Source of the DNA: Brevundimonas sp. | Lineage (GTDB): Bacteria; Pseudomonadota; Alphaproteobacteria; Caulobacterales; Caulobacteraceae | Assembly (NCBI RefSeq): GCF_004210735.1 | Contig: NZ_SDZL01000006.1 | Span: 1-64,000 of the forward strand | DNA: 64,000 nt | Direction: 5' to 3' | Shown here: positions 50,852 to 59,723 of the stretch, piece after piece | Layout: each line of letters opens with the position of its first letter | Position numbering within the stretch: the first letter of the stretch is position 1 | Notes under the pieces: generated by a model | Database searches by the model: none | What the model saw: the letters and a program-made list of their open reading frames with translations, nothing else | What the model was told of the DNA's origin: nothing | Translations under genes and position numbers: made by a program

Positions 50852-50891
50852 CCTCTGGCGTTCGCCGCGCGGCGGCTCACTGCTTGAGAGG
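50852..50891 (-). repeat. Nested-hairpin element, family C (long form) in the rpmI-rplT intergenic region
   Basis: Minus strand CCTCT-CAAGCA-GTGAGCCGC-CGC-GCGGCGAAC-GCC-AGAGG; same 5+6+9+3+9+3+5 layout as 31901 and 45399. Confidence 0.65.
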
Positions 50892-50939
50892 CTCAGTTCA
50901 AATTCAATGCGGTGGAGAAGATCTGTCTGCGTGCGCCGA

Positions 50940-51137
50940 TCAGGCGTACGGCATGTAGGATTTGATCTTCTTGGCGTCGGCGTCGGCCATGACCGAGGTG
51001 CCGCGGTTCTGGCGGATGTATTTCGAGTTGTGGCTGATCAAGCGGTGACGCTTGCCCGCAACGCCGGCCTTAACCTTGCCAGTGGCCGTGAATTTGAAGC
51101 GCTTCTTGGCGCCCGACTTCGTCTTCAGTTTCGGCAT
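50940..51137 (-). CDS. rpmI: 50S ribosomal protein L35
   Basis: [47 protein letters not shown]. Confidence 0.97.
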   Translation of the reverse strand: MPKLKTKSGAKKRFKFTATGKVKAGVAGKRHRLISHNSKYIRQNRGTSVMADADAKKIKSYMPYA

Positions 51138-51254
51138 TTTCACTCTCTGTCTTTGAGTGGGCGACCGCTCTTCAAGCTGCTTGAGCCCGAGGGGTGGTCT
51201 CCCTGATTAAGAACCGCCCAGGCATGCCTGTTCGCCCGGCGGTTCGGTACGCGA

Positions 51255-51284
51255 AGGCGCGGCTTTTAAGCGAAAGCCGCGCCT
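51255..51284 (-). terminator. Perfect 12-bp stem hairpin downstream of the S9 peptidase / upstream of rpmI (terminator or leader structure)
   Basis: AGGCGCGGCTTT-TAAGCG-AAAGCCGCGCCT; no distal U-tract on either strand. Confidence 0.5.
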
Positions 51285-51297
51285 GGCGCAAGGTCGG

Positions 51298-53283
51298 TCA
51301 GTTCGGGGGGTTGTGCGTCTGAAGGAAGCGCAGCATTTCGGTCAACACCTGCTCGCGCGTGTCGGATCGCGAAAGCCAGTGATCCTCGCCGTTCATCTCG
51401 ATGAACTCGTACGGCTTTCCGGCCTTGCGCAGGGCGTCGGCCATGACCCGGCTCTGGACGATGGGCACGACGTGGTCGTCACGGCCATGCAGCAGCAGAA
51501 TTGGGGCGTCGGCCCGCGCCGCCAGGAAGGCAGGCGACCGGTCGTCCAGGGAGTTGTCGCCGAATCCGTCGGCGCCCATGAAGCGGCTCCAATAGCGTAG
51601 GGCGGGGTTGTCGTTGTAGCCGGTGTCGCGCGCCTCGTCGCGAAGCATGCGGCGCAGGTCTGTGACCCCAGCCCAGGACACGGCGCAACGATAGACCCCG
51701 GGGTCCAGCGTCACGCCGGCCAGCGCGGCGTACCCGCCATAGCTTCCGCCGACGATGCAGACCCGTTTCGGGTCGACGATCCCCTGCTCCGACAGGTAAC
51801 GCACGCCGTCGGACAGGTCCGTCTGCATCTTGCGGCCCCATTCGCCGTAGCCGGCCTCGCGGAACGCGTCGCCATATCCCGTGGAGCCCCGGAAATTCGG
51901 CTGCAGCACCGCATAGCCGCGTGACGCCACCGCCTGTGCCTGGAAGTCGAAGGTCATGGTGTCGTGCGCTTCGGGTCCGCCGTGAGGCATGACGACCAAC
52001 GGCAGGCCGCGCGGATTTTCGACGCCCGGCGGCAGGGTCAGATAGCCATGGATCTTCAGCCCGTCGGCTGCCGGATATTCCACCGATCGCACTGCGGCGA
52101 CCTGTTCGGGTCGCAGATCATAGGCGCTGCCGATCCGCGCCGCCGATCCATTGGCGAAGTTCAGGACATAATAGGTTCCCGGATCCGACGCACTGGCGGT
52201 GTAGACCACCGCCTTCTGCAGGTCGTTGCTCCAGTTCACCAGGTCCGGCGCCTTGCCGGTGAAGGCCTGCTGCACGCGCGCCCACAGATTGCCCGCGTTC
52301 GGGTCGGTCAGGACGATCTGCCGACCGTTGTCGGTCGAGCGGGCCGCCCCGATGAACCGCCGGGTCACCGGATGGAACATCATCGCCTCCGGCCTGAACT
52401 CGAAGCGGACCGGACGCCAGGCGCCGGTGGCGAAATTCACGTCGAAATACTCGGCGTCCTCACGCCCCGGCTGGCTCATGTCGGGGCGACGCGCGCCCAC
52501 GATGACGCTATCCCCCTGCATCCCCAGCCCTACCAGATAGGGCCTGTCCAGCGGCGCGGTGGTCCGCCAGATCTCCTTGAACGAACCGCCCTGGCGCACC
52601 ATCAGCTTCCAGACTTTGGACGCTCGATCATATTCGCTCTGCGCGACCGACTGGCCGGTCGCGTCCAGCACATAGTCAGTGACCTGTCGGCCCATGACTT
52701 CATGCAGCCGGCCACGCCCCGTCTCGGGCTCGATCCGGAACAGGTCCATCCGCTCCGGATTGGCGCGGGCATAGCCTCGGACGAAGACCTGCGGCGTCCC
52801 GTCCACGTCCAGCACGGTGATGTTGTCGAACAGATACGGCAGCACCCCACGGGTGCCTTCGAACACCTGATAGATCTTGTTTTCGGCCGGGTTGTAGATC
52901 TGGGCCGCGAACCATTCGGTTTCGATCAAGCCGATCTCCGGCAGAGCTTCTGACGAAGACGTCGTGACAAGCACACGATCTTCGCCGATCCAGTCCAAGT
53001 CCCTAACCTTGGCGCGGCCGACCGACGCACCCCCGATCTGGGCCCGGCTTTCGACATCAAGCAAGACCAGGGTGCGATCCTCGTCCGCCACCGTAATGAA
53101 GGCCAGGCGCTTTCCTGACGGCGACAGCTCCACCAGCTCAAGCGACGGCAGGGCGCCGTAAACCGACAGCGGCGCCGGTGCGGCGCTCGCCTGGGCCAGG
53201 GCTGCCGATGCAGGCAGGATGGCCAGGCCAGACAAGGCCAGCGCGGCGGCCACAAGGCCCGCGCGGATCGTGGAACGTGACAT
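51298..53283 (-). CDS. S9 family prolyl oligopeptidase-type peptidase
   Basis: Signal peptide; LPLVVMPHGGPEAHDTMTFDFQAQAVASRGYAVLQPNFRGSTGYG; VCIVGGSYGGYAALAG; LLHGRDDHVVPIVQS. Confidence 0.93.
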   Translation of the reverse strand: MSRSTIRAGLVAAALALSGLAILPASAALAQASAAPAPLSVYGALPSLELVELSPSGKRLAFITVADEDRTLVLLDVESRAQIGGASVGRAKVRDLDWIGEDRVLVTTSSSEALPEIGLIETEWFAAQIYNPAENKIYQVFEGTRGVLPYLFDNITVLDVDGTPQVFVRGYARANPERMDLFRIEPETGRGRLHEVMGRQVTDYVLDATGQSVAQSEYDRASKVWKLMVRQGGSFKEIWRTTAPLDRPYLVGLGMQGDSVIVGARRPDMSQPGREDAEYFDVNFATGAWRPVRFEFRPEAMMFHPVTRRFIGAARSTDNGRQIVLTDPNAGNLWARVQQAFTGKAPDLVNWSNDLQKAVVYTASASDPGTYYVLNFANGSAARIGSAYDLRPEQVAAVRSVEYPAADGLKIHGYLTLPPGVENPRGLPLVVMPHGGPEAHDTMTFDFQAQAVASRGYAVLQPNFRGSTGYGDAFREAGYGEWGRKMQTDLSDGVRYLSEQGIVDPKRVCIVGGSYGGYAALAGVTLDPGVYRCAVSWAGVTDLRRMLRDEARDTGYNDNPALRYWSRFMGADGFGDNSLDDRSPAFLAARADAPILLLHGRDDHVVPIVQSRVMADALRKAGKPYEFIEMNGEDHWLSRSDTREQVLTEMLRFLQTHNPPN

Positions 53284-53380
53284 TTAAGAGAGACCCCCCG
53301 TCTCAGAGAAATTTACAGCCATGATCATACGGCCGTCGCGCAATCTCAAGTGGTCATTCTGGGGGACGGGCCTGAAACGC

Positions 53381-53411
53381 AAAACGCCCCGGCGCGAAGC
53401 CGGGGCGTTCT
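53381..53411 (-). terminator. Rho-independent terminator of infC
   Basis: Minus strand ACGCCCCGGCTTCGCGCCGGGGCGTTTTG. Confidence 0.85.
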
Positions 53412-53433
53412 GAAGTTCTGCTGAGCCGGCGCC

Positions 53434-53955
53434 TCAGCGCGGAGCCAGGATCATGATCATCTGGCGGCCTTCCATACGCGGGGCGTATTCGACCTTGGCG
53501 ACCTCGTCGAAGTCGGCCTGGACCTTGTTGAGCAGCTTCATGCCCAGTTCCGGGTGCGCCATTTCGCGACCGCGGAAACGCAGGGTCACCTTGACCTTGT
53601 CGCCCTCCTCGAAGAAGCGATGCATCGACTTGGCCTTCACGTCATAGTCGTGGGTGTCGATGTTCGGCCGCAGCTTGATTTCCTTGAGCTCGACGACCTT
53701 CTGGCGCTTGCGGGCCTCGGCCTTCTTCTTCTGCTCCTGGAAACGGAATTTGCCGTAGTCGAGGATCTTGGCCACGGGCGGATCGGACGTGGCGACGATT
53801 TCGACGAGATCCAGACCGGCTTCCTCGGCGGCTTCCAGCGCAGCAGAAGTCGGCATGACGCCCTGCTTCTCGCCGTTCTGATCGATCAGAAGAACGCGGG
53901 GGGCGCGGATTTCCTGGTTCATACGCGGCCCGTCCTTCACGGGCGGCGTTTGCAT
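53434..53955 (-). CDS. infC: Translation initiation factor IF-3
   Basis: [79 protein letters not shown]. Confidence 0.97.
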   Translation of the reverse strand: MQTPPVKDGPRMNQEIRAPRVLLIDQNGEKQGVMPTSAALEAAEEAGLDLVEIVATSDPPVAKILDYGKFRFQEQKKKAEARKRQKVVELKEIKLRPNIDTHDYDVKAKSMHRFFEEGDKVKVTLRFRGREMAHPELGMKLLNKVQADFDEVAKVEYAPRMEGRQMIMILAPR

Positions 53956-54080
53956 GGGACGGCGAATGGGCGTCGTTTCCTTATGTGGTCGAAAGCGTCT
54001 GAATCTTCGCAGGGGAAGACGCGCGACACGCGGTCGCGTTCCCCTGCTGGACGCCTATATGACCGCGAAAGCCTTTCGCT

Positions 54081-55031
54081 TCAAGGTTTGACCGCATCAG
54101 GGGCCGGCGCGAAGGCCGCTTGCAGCGCCAGAGTCTCCTCGAACACACGCTCGACCGACAGGGCGGTGATCGGCGCGAAGTCGCCCCGCACCGGCGCGGC
54201 GGCCAGCACCCGCCCCTTCGGCCCCCATGGCGCCTTGTGCCACCACTCGCTGGGACCGAACAGGCCCAGCGTCGGCGCCCCCGTCGCCGCAGCCACGTGC
54301 ATCAGGCCGGAATCGTTGCCGACGAACAGCGTCGCCCGGCCGATCGCCGCCGCCGAGGCCAGGATGTCGCCCGTGCCCACTGCGTCGATGCCGCGCGGCC
54401 CTGCCGCCGCCAGCGCCGGGGCCGCCGCCTCGTGATCACCCGGCCCGCCCACCATCATGAAACGCCACCCGTCAAAGCGCGGTTCGGCCTTCAGCCGCTC
54501 GACCAGCGCGGCCCAGCGGTCCGCCGGCCAGCTACGATCTGCTGCTGTCGAGATGGGCGCCATGGCCAGGATCGGCGCCGGGTCCGCGCCGATCAGCGCA
54601 GACGCCTGCGTCCGGGCCGCGTCGTCCAGGAAGATTTCGGGCTCCATCGTCCCGTTGGCCTTCATCATGCGCGAGAAGGTGACGACCTTGGGATCGCCCT
54701 TCTCCAGCGCCCGGCTGTAGAGACGCCGCTGCCCCGCGCGCAGGAACAGCGACATGGCCGAGCCGCGCACGTCCGCCACCATGGCCCAGCGCACGCCCAC
54801 CGCCTGACGCCACAGGGCGCGCCAGTGGCCGGACAGTTTCTGCTTCTTCCACGGAATGACCTTCACCACGCCGGGCGCCGCGCGGAACAGGGCGGCGGCG
54901 GTCGGGCCGACGGCGACCGTGATTTCGGCCCCCGGCAGCTGGCGGCCGATCTCGCGGATCGCGCCGCTGGACATCACCGCGTCGCCGATGCGGTCGGCGC
55001 TGATGAACAGGACCTGTGGCGCGTCGCTCAT
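54081..55031 (-). CDS. Glycosyltransferase family 9 (heptosyltransferase-like), tandem paralog 1
   Basis: VLFISADRIGDAVMSSGAIREI; ATLFVGNDSGLMHVAAATGAPTLGLFGPSEWW. Confidence 0.88.
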   Translation of the reverse strand: MSDAPQVLFISADRIGDAVMSSGAIREIGRQLPGAEITVAVGPTAAALFRAAPGVVKVIPWKKQKLSGHWRALWRQAVGVRWAMVADVRGSAMSLFLRAGQRRLYSRALEKGDPKVVTFSRMMKANGTMEPEIFLDDAARTQASALIGADPAPILAMAPISTAADRSWPADRWAALVERLKAEPRFDGWRFMMVGGPGDHEAAAPALAAAGPRGIDAVGTGDILASAAAIGRATLFVGNDSGLMHVAAATGAPTLGLFGPSEWWHKAPWGPKGRVLAAAPVRGDFAPITALSVERVFEETLALQAAFAPAPDAVKP

Positions 55032-56005
55032 GCCGCGCCCTTGGCATAGGCGTCGTGCAGAGCCAGCGTGGCGGCGAAAACGGCGTCCACCGTCAGATCC
55101 TCGATCGGGGCGAACTGACCGCGCGTCTCGTTGCTGGCCACCGTCCGGGTCTTCATTCCGCGCGGTCCGTACAGCCACCATTCGGTTGGACCGAACAGGC
55201 CCAGCGTCGGCGTGCCGGCGGCGGCGGCCGTGTGCATCAGGCCGGAATCGTTGCCCACGAACAGGGTCGCGCGCGAGATCGCGGCGGCAGAGGCCAGGAT
55301 GTCGCCCTTGCCCACGAAATCGATCCCGCGCGGTCCGGCGGCGGCCAGGGCGGGCGCCGCCGGCGGCTGATCGCCCGGCCCGCCGACCAGCATGAAGCGC
55401 CAGCCGTCAAAGCGCGGCTCGGCCTTCAATCGCTCGACCAGGGCGGCCCAGCGGTCGCGCGGCCAGCTCTTGCCCTTCTGGTGGGCGATGGGCGCCAGCG
55501 CCAGGATCGGGCCAGGCCCCGCGCCGCCCGCCAGCTGCGGGTCGATCACGGCCGCCGCCTCGGCCCGGGCGCGGTCGTCGATGTACAGCTCAGGCTCCAG
55601 CGCCCGCGGGGCGCGCATCAGGCGCGACACCACCTCGACCTTGGGCACGCCCGTCTCCCAGCCGCGATTATAGATGCGCCGCGTCCCCGCCCGCACCAGC
55701 CAGCCCAGCATCGAGCCGCGCGTGTCGATGACCACGTCCCACGGCTGTTTCACCACCTCGGCCCACAGCCGGACCCAGTGCGACGCCCATTTGCCCTTGT
55801 TGACGACGATGATCCGCTCGACGCCCGGCGCGGACCGGAAGAAGGGCGCCGGCGGGCCGCCCGCCGCCACGGTGATGCGCGCGCCCGGCCATTGCCGGTT
55901 GATCTCGCGCACTACGCCCGAGGCGATGACGCTGTCGCCGATGCGGTTGGGGCTGATGAACAGCACCCGCGCTCCGGATGCAGAGGCGTTCTGGGGGTCG
56001 GACAC
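55028..56005 (-). CDS. Glycosyltransferase family 9 (heptosyltransferase-like), tandem paralog 2
   Basis: VLFISPNRIGDSVIASGVVREI; ATLFVGNDSGLMHTAAAAGTPTLGLFGPTEWW. GTG start; overlaps the downstream paralog by 4 nt. Confidence 0.88.
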   Translation of the reverse strand: MSDPQNASASGARVLFISPNRIGDSVIASGVVREINRQWPGARITVAAGGPPAPFFRSAPGVERIIVVNKGKWASHWVRLWAEVVKQPWDVVIDTRGSMLGWLVRAGTRRIYNRGWETGVPKVEVVSRLMRAPRALEPELYIDDRARAEAAAVIDPQLAGGAGPGPILALAPIAHQKGKSWPRDRWAALVERLKAEPRFDGWRFMLVGGPGDQPPAAPALAAAGPRGIDFVGKGDILASAAAISRATLFVGNDSGLMHTAAAAGTPTLGLFGPTEWWLYGPRGMKTRTVASNETRGQFAPIEDLTVDAVFAATLALHDAYAKGAA

Positions 56006-56072
56006 GCGGATCAGCCTTCACTTTGCTCGCCCTTTCGCTACCAGTCCGGGGCCGAATGCGCGAGAGGAAGGC

Positions 56073-56816
56073 ATGACCGATATCCAGACCCTGACCCGCC
56101 CCGACGGCGAGACCCTGGCCCTCCGACGCGTCGAGGGCGCCGGCCCGACCGTGATCTGGATCGGCGGCTTCCGCTCGGACATGGAGGGAACCAAGGCGCT
56201 GGCGCTGGACGTCGCCGCGCGCGAGCGGGGCTGGAACTATGTCCGCTATGATCATTTCGCCCACGGCCACTCGTCCGGCGACTGGCGGCAGGCGACCATC
56301 GGCCGCTGGCGCGAAGACGCCGTCGCCCTGATCGACAGCCTGCCGGGCCCGGTGATCCCGGTCGGTTCGTCCATGGGCGGCTGGGTCGCCCTGCTGGCCA
56401 CGCTGGCGCGGCCCGAGCGGGTTCAGGGAATGGCGCTAATCAATCCGGCCCAGGATTTCACCGAGCGGCTGATGTGGCCGGGTCTGGCCGATCACGAACG
56501 CCAGGCCATCCTGCGCGAGGGCGAAACCCTGATCGTCGAGGAAGGGCTGGGCGAATACGTCCTGACCCGCCGCATGTTCGAGGAAGCGCGCGACTGGCTG
56601 CTGCTGGACGGCTCCATCGCCATCACCGCGCCGATCCACATCCTGCAAGGCCGGGCCGACGACGTCGTGCCGTGGCGCCATCAGGTCGACCTGGTCGAGC
56701 GGCTGACCGGCGGCGACGTGCGGCTGGACCTGATCGAGCGCGGCGACCACCGCCTGTCCGCCCCCGCCGAACTGGCCCGTCTGATCGCGGCGGTCGAGGG
56801 TTTGCGCGGCCTCTAG
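56073..56816 (+). CDS. Alpha/beta hydrolase (palmitoyl-thioesterase/ABHD10-like)
   Basis: VIWIGGFRSDMEGTKA; VGSSMGGWVALL; GRADDVVPW; DHRLSAPAEL. Confidence 0.85.
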   Translation: MTDIQTLTRPDGETLALRRVEGAGPTVIWIGGFRSDMEGTKALALDVAARERGWNYVRYDHFAHGHSSGDWRQATIGRWREDAVALIDSLPGPVIPVGSSMGGWVALLATLARPERVQGMALINPAQDFTERLMWPGLADHERQAILREGETLIVEEGLGEYVLTRRMFEEARDWLLLDGSIAITAPIHILQGRADDVVPWRHQVDLVERLTGGDVRLDLIERGDHRLSAPAELARLIAAVEGLRGL

Positions 56817-57409
56817 CGCGGGTATGTGTCGATAAAGCTTGGCCGCGTCTCCAGCGCCGCCTGCAAGGTGACCAGCTTCGGACGACCGGTCTTCCAGTCG
56901 TAATCGGGGTGACGGAAGCCGATCCAGGTCACCGCCACGCCCGCCGTCAGCACGCCCATATCGAAGCGATCGGCATCAGGCGCCGCAACCTCCAGCGCGT
57001 CCAGCGCCCGGCCCATGTTGTCCGTCCAGCGCGCCATCCACGACGGCGAGCGTTCATGCTCGGGCCGGCGCTTTTCCAGCAGCAGCTTGACCCCCATCTC
57101 CAGCGCGGCGTTGGCCAGGGTCTCGACCCGCCTGACCGCCCACCGCTCGGCCCCGTCGGCGGGCGACAGGCGCGGTCCGTCGCCCAGCCCATCCAGATAC
57201 TCGGCGATCACCGGACTGTCGGTCAGCGGCAAACCGTCCCCGGCGATCAGGGTCGGCACCTGGACGATGGGGTTGGTCGCCAGCAGCTCCGGCGCATTGC
57301 CATAGGGATCGACCGCGATCTCCTCGACCCGGTCGGCCAGCCCCCGCTCCCGCGCGACGATCCGCACCTTGCGGGCATAGGGCGACGGGGCGGTGATGTA
57401 GAGTTTCAT
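56813..57409 (-). CDS. Glutathione S-transferase family protein
   Basis: MKLYITAPSPYARKVRIVARERGL; NPIVQVPTLIAGDGLPLTDSPVIAEYLD. Confidence 0.9.
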   Translation of the reverse strand: MKLYITAPSPYARKVRIVARERGLADRVEEIAVDPYGNAPELLATNPIVQVPTLIAGDGLPLTDSPVIAEYLDGLGDGPRLSPADGAERWAVRRVETLANAALEMGVKLLLEKRRPEHERSPSWMARWTDNMGRALDALEVAAPDADRFDMGVLTAGVAVTWIGFRHPDYDWKTGRPKLVTLQAALETRPSFIDTYPR

Positions 57410-57441
57410 GTCGCCAGCCCTGACCTCGGCCGCATCAAGGG

Positions 57442-58449
57442 TCAAGGCCGATGGGTCTCGGCGGCGATGCGCGACACGCCGGCGATGGCCGCGGCCCGCT
57501 CAGGCGCCGGGGCGGACGAGTTGGCCAGTAGCGCGACAACGCCGATCACCGCCCCATCCGGCGCCCGCATGACGCCCACGTCGTTGGTCACGCCGACGAC
57601 GCCGTCCCAACTGCTGCTGCTGCCCGTCTTGTGCCCGATCCACCAGTCGGCGGGCGTTCCCGCGCGGAGTCGATCAGGGAAGGTCCCGGTCTCGCCCATG
57701 ACATCCAGAATCCAGCGGGTCGATCCTGCCGACAGCAGCTGGCCGTCGCCCAGTCGGTACAGCAACGTCGCCAGACCCCGGGGCGTCGCCGTGTCGCGCA
57801 CATCGTTCTGATAGGCGCGGAAGGCCGCTTCGCGCCTATCAGGGGGCACGGCGTCAATGGCCGCATCCAGCCGGTCGGGATCGGTGAACTCAGCGCTCCA
57901 CGTCAGGCCGAAGATTTCCGTCTGCAGGCGGCGCTCATCCCGGTCCAGCCGAACGCCGACGATTCCCTTGCGGTCGAGATAGGCCTGGACCGCCGCCGTG
58001 CCGCCCAGCCGATCGATCAGCCAGTCGGTGGCCAGGCTGTCGCTCTCGGTGATCGCCCCCCGGATCAGTTCGCCCACCGTGGTTCGGTGCCCGTCGGGCC
58101 CGATCAGCTTCTCTAGCGGCTGCACGAACACGCTGACGTCGTCGCGCGTCAGCAGCACCTCATCGTCCAGGGTCAGGCGTCCCTGATCCACCGCGTCCAG
58201 CACAGCCATACCCACCAGCAGCTTCATCACGCTCTGCATCGAGATCGGACGGTCACCGTTGGCGCACGCGGCGCCGTGACGGTCGACGATACAGGCTCCC
58301 AGAACACCGTCGGCCTGTGCGGCATGCGCGACCAGCGCGGCCGATCGATCCGCCAGGGGATCGGCGCCGGCGCCGTTCGACACCGGCGCGCAGGCGGCGA
58401 CGGCGAGACCGAGCAGCACGGGCCGCAGGCGGCGAAGGTCAACGATCAT
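57442..58449 (-). CDS. Class A beta-lactamase
   Basis: ISMQSVMK (SxxK), ITESDSLATD (SDN-loop variant SDS), RLDRDERRLQ (omega-loop ExxLN variant), IGHKTGSSS (KTG). Confidence 0.85.
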   Translation of the reverse strand: MIVDLRRLRPVLLGLAVAACAPVSNGAGADPLADRSAALVAHAAQADGVLGACIVDRHGAACANGDRPISMQSVMKLLVGMAVLDAVDQGRLTLDDEVLLTRDDVSVFVQPLEKLIGPDGHRTTVGELIRGAITESDSLATDWLIDRLGGTAAVQAYLDRKGIVGVRLDRDERRLQTEIFGLTWSAEFTDPDRLDAAIDAVPPDRREAAFRAYQNDVRDTATPRGLATLLYRLGDGQLLSAGSTRWILDVMGETGTFPDRLRAGTPADWWIGHKTGSSSSWDGVVGVTNDVGVMRAPDGAVIGVVALLANSSAPAPERAAAIAGVSRIAAETHRP

Positions 58450-58534
58450 GGTCACGCGTGCTTCCCCGGCGCTGAGGCGATCCGCCTCGTCGGCGACAAC
58501 CTGAATAAGAAAGCGTGGCCGTTGTGGGGCGCCC

Positions 58535-59659
58535 CTATTCGGCCGCAGCGCGCGCCGCGTCCAGTTCGGCGGCCTTCTCCTCGACCCGGGCCACGATCTC
58601 ATCGATCATGCCGTCGTTGGCCTGTTTGTGGGCGATCTTGCCGTTCAGATAGATCATGCCCGCGCCCTTGCCGCCGCCGGTGAAGCCGACATCGGTATAG
58701 AGCGCCTCACCCGGTCCGTTCACGACGCAGCCGATGATCGACAGGCTCATCGGCGTGGTGACGTGGGCCAGTTTCTCTTCCAGGATGGCCACCGTCTCGA
58801 TGACGTTGAACCCCTGACGCGCGCAGGACGGGCAGGCGATGATGTTCACCCCCCGGTGACGCAGGCCCAGCGATTTCAGGATGTCGAAGCCGACCTTGAT
58901 CTCCTCCACCGGATCGGCGGCCAGCGACACGCGGATGGTGTCGCCGATGCCCGCCCACAGCATGTTCCCCATGCCGATGGCCGACTTGATCGTGCCGGTG
59001 CGCAGCGGTCCCGCCTCGGTCACGCCCAGGTGCAGCGGGCAGTCGATCACCTCGGCCAGCTGCTGATAGGCGGCGACGGTCAGGAAGGGGTCGGACGCCT
59101 TCACCGAGATCTTGAACGCGTGAAAATCCTGATCCTGCAGGATGCGGGCGTGGTTCAGCGCGCTCTCGACCATCGCATCGGGACAGGGCTCGCCGTATTT
59201 CTCCAGCAGCTCCTTCTCCAGCGACCCGGCGTTGACGCCGATCCGCATGGAGCAGCCGTGGTCGCGGGCGGCCTGGATGACCTCGCGCACCCGATCCTTC
59301 GAGCCGATGTTGCCGGGGTTGATGCGCAGGCAGGCGGCGCCCGCCCGGGCCGCCTCAATGCCGCGCTTGTAGTGAAAATGGATGTCGGCCACGAGCGGGA
59401 CCTTCGCCTCGCGGGCGATGGTGCGGAAGGCGGCGGTGGACTCCTCGTCCGGGCACGACACGCGGACGATGTCGGCCCCGGCCTCCTCCAGCTGACGGAT
59501 CTGGTTCAGGGTGGCGACCGCGTCCGTGGTCGGGGTGTTGGTCATCGACTGGACGCTGATCGGCGCGTCCCCGCCCACAGGAACGGCGCCGACCATGATC
59601 TGGCGGCTCTTGCGGCGCTCGATGTGGCGCCAGGGTCGGACGTGCGTGTGGTCGCTCAT
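58535..59659 (-). CDS. ispG: 4-hydroxy-3-methylbut-2-en-1-yl diphosphate synthase (flavodoxin)
   Basis: [70 protein letters not shown]. Confidence 0.97.
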   Translation of the reverse strand: MSDHTHVRPWRHIERRKSRQIMVGAVPVGGDAPISVQSMTNTPTTDAVATLNQIRQLEEAGADIVRVSCPDEESTAAFRTIAREAKVPLVADIHFHYKRGIEAARAGAACLRINPGNIGSKDRVREVIQAARDHGCSMRIGVNAGSLEKELLEKYGEPCPDAMVESALNHARILQDQDFHAFKISVKASDPFLTVAAYQQLAEVIDCPLHLGVTEAGPLRTGTIKSAIGMGNMLWAGIGDTIRVSLAADPVEEIKVGFDILKSLGLRHRGVNIIACPSCARQGFNVIETVAILEEKLAHVTTPMSLSIIGCVVNGPGEALYTDVGFTGGGKGAGMIYLNGKIAHKQANDGMIDEIVARVEEKAAELDAARAAAE

Positions 59660-59723
59660 GACGAGCGGAACATAGGCGATCGACGACGGCAAAACCACGA
59701 CATCGGGGTCAGGGCGCGACGAT

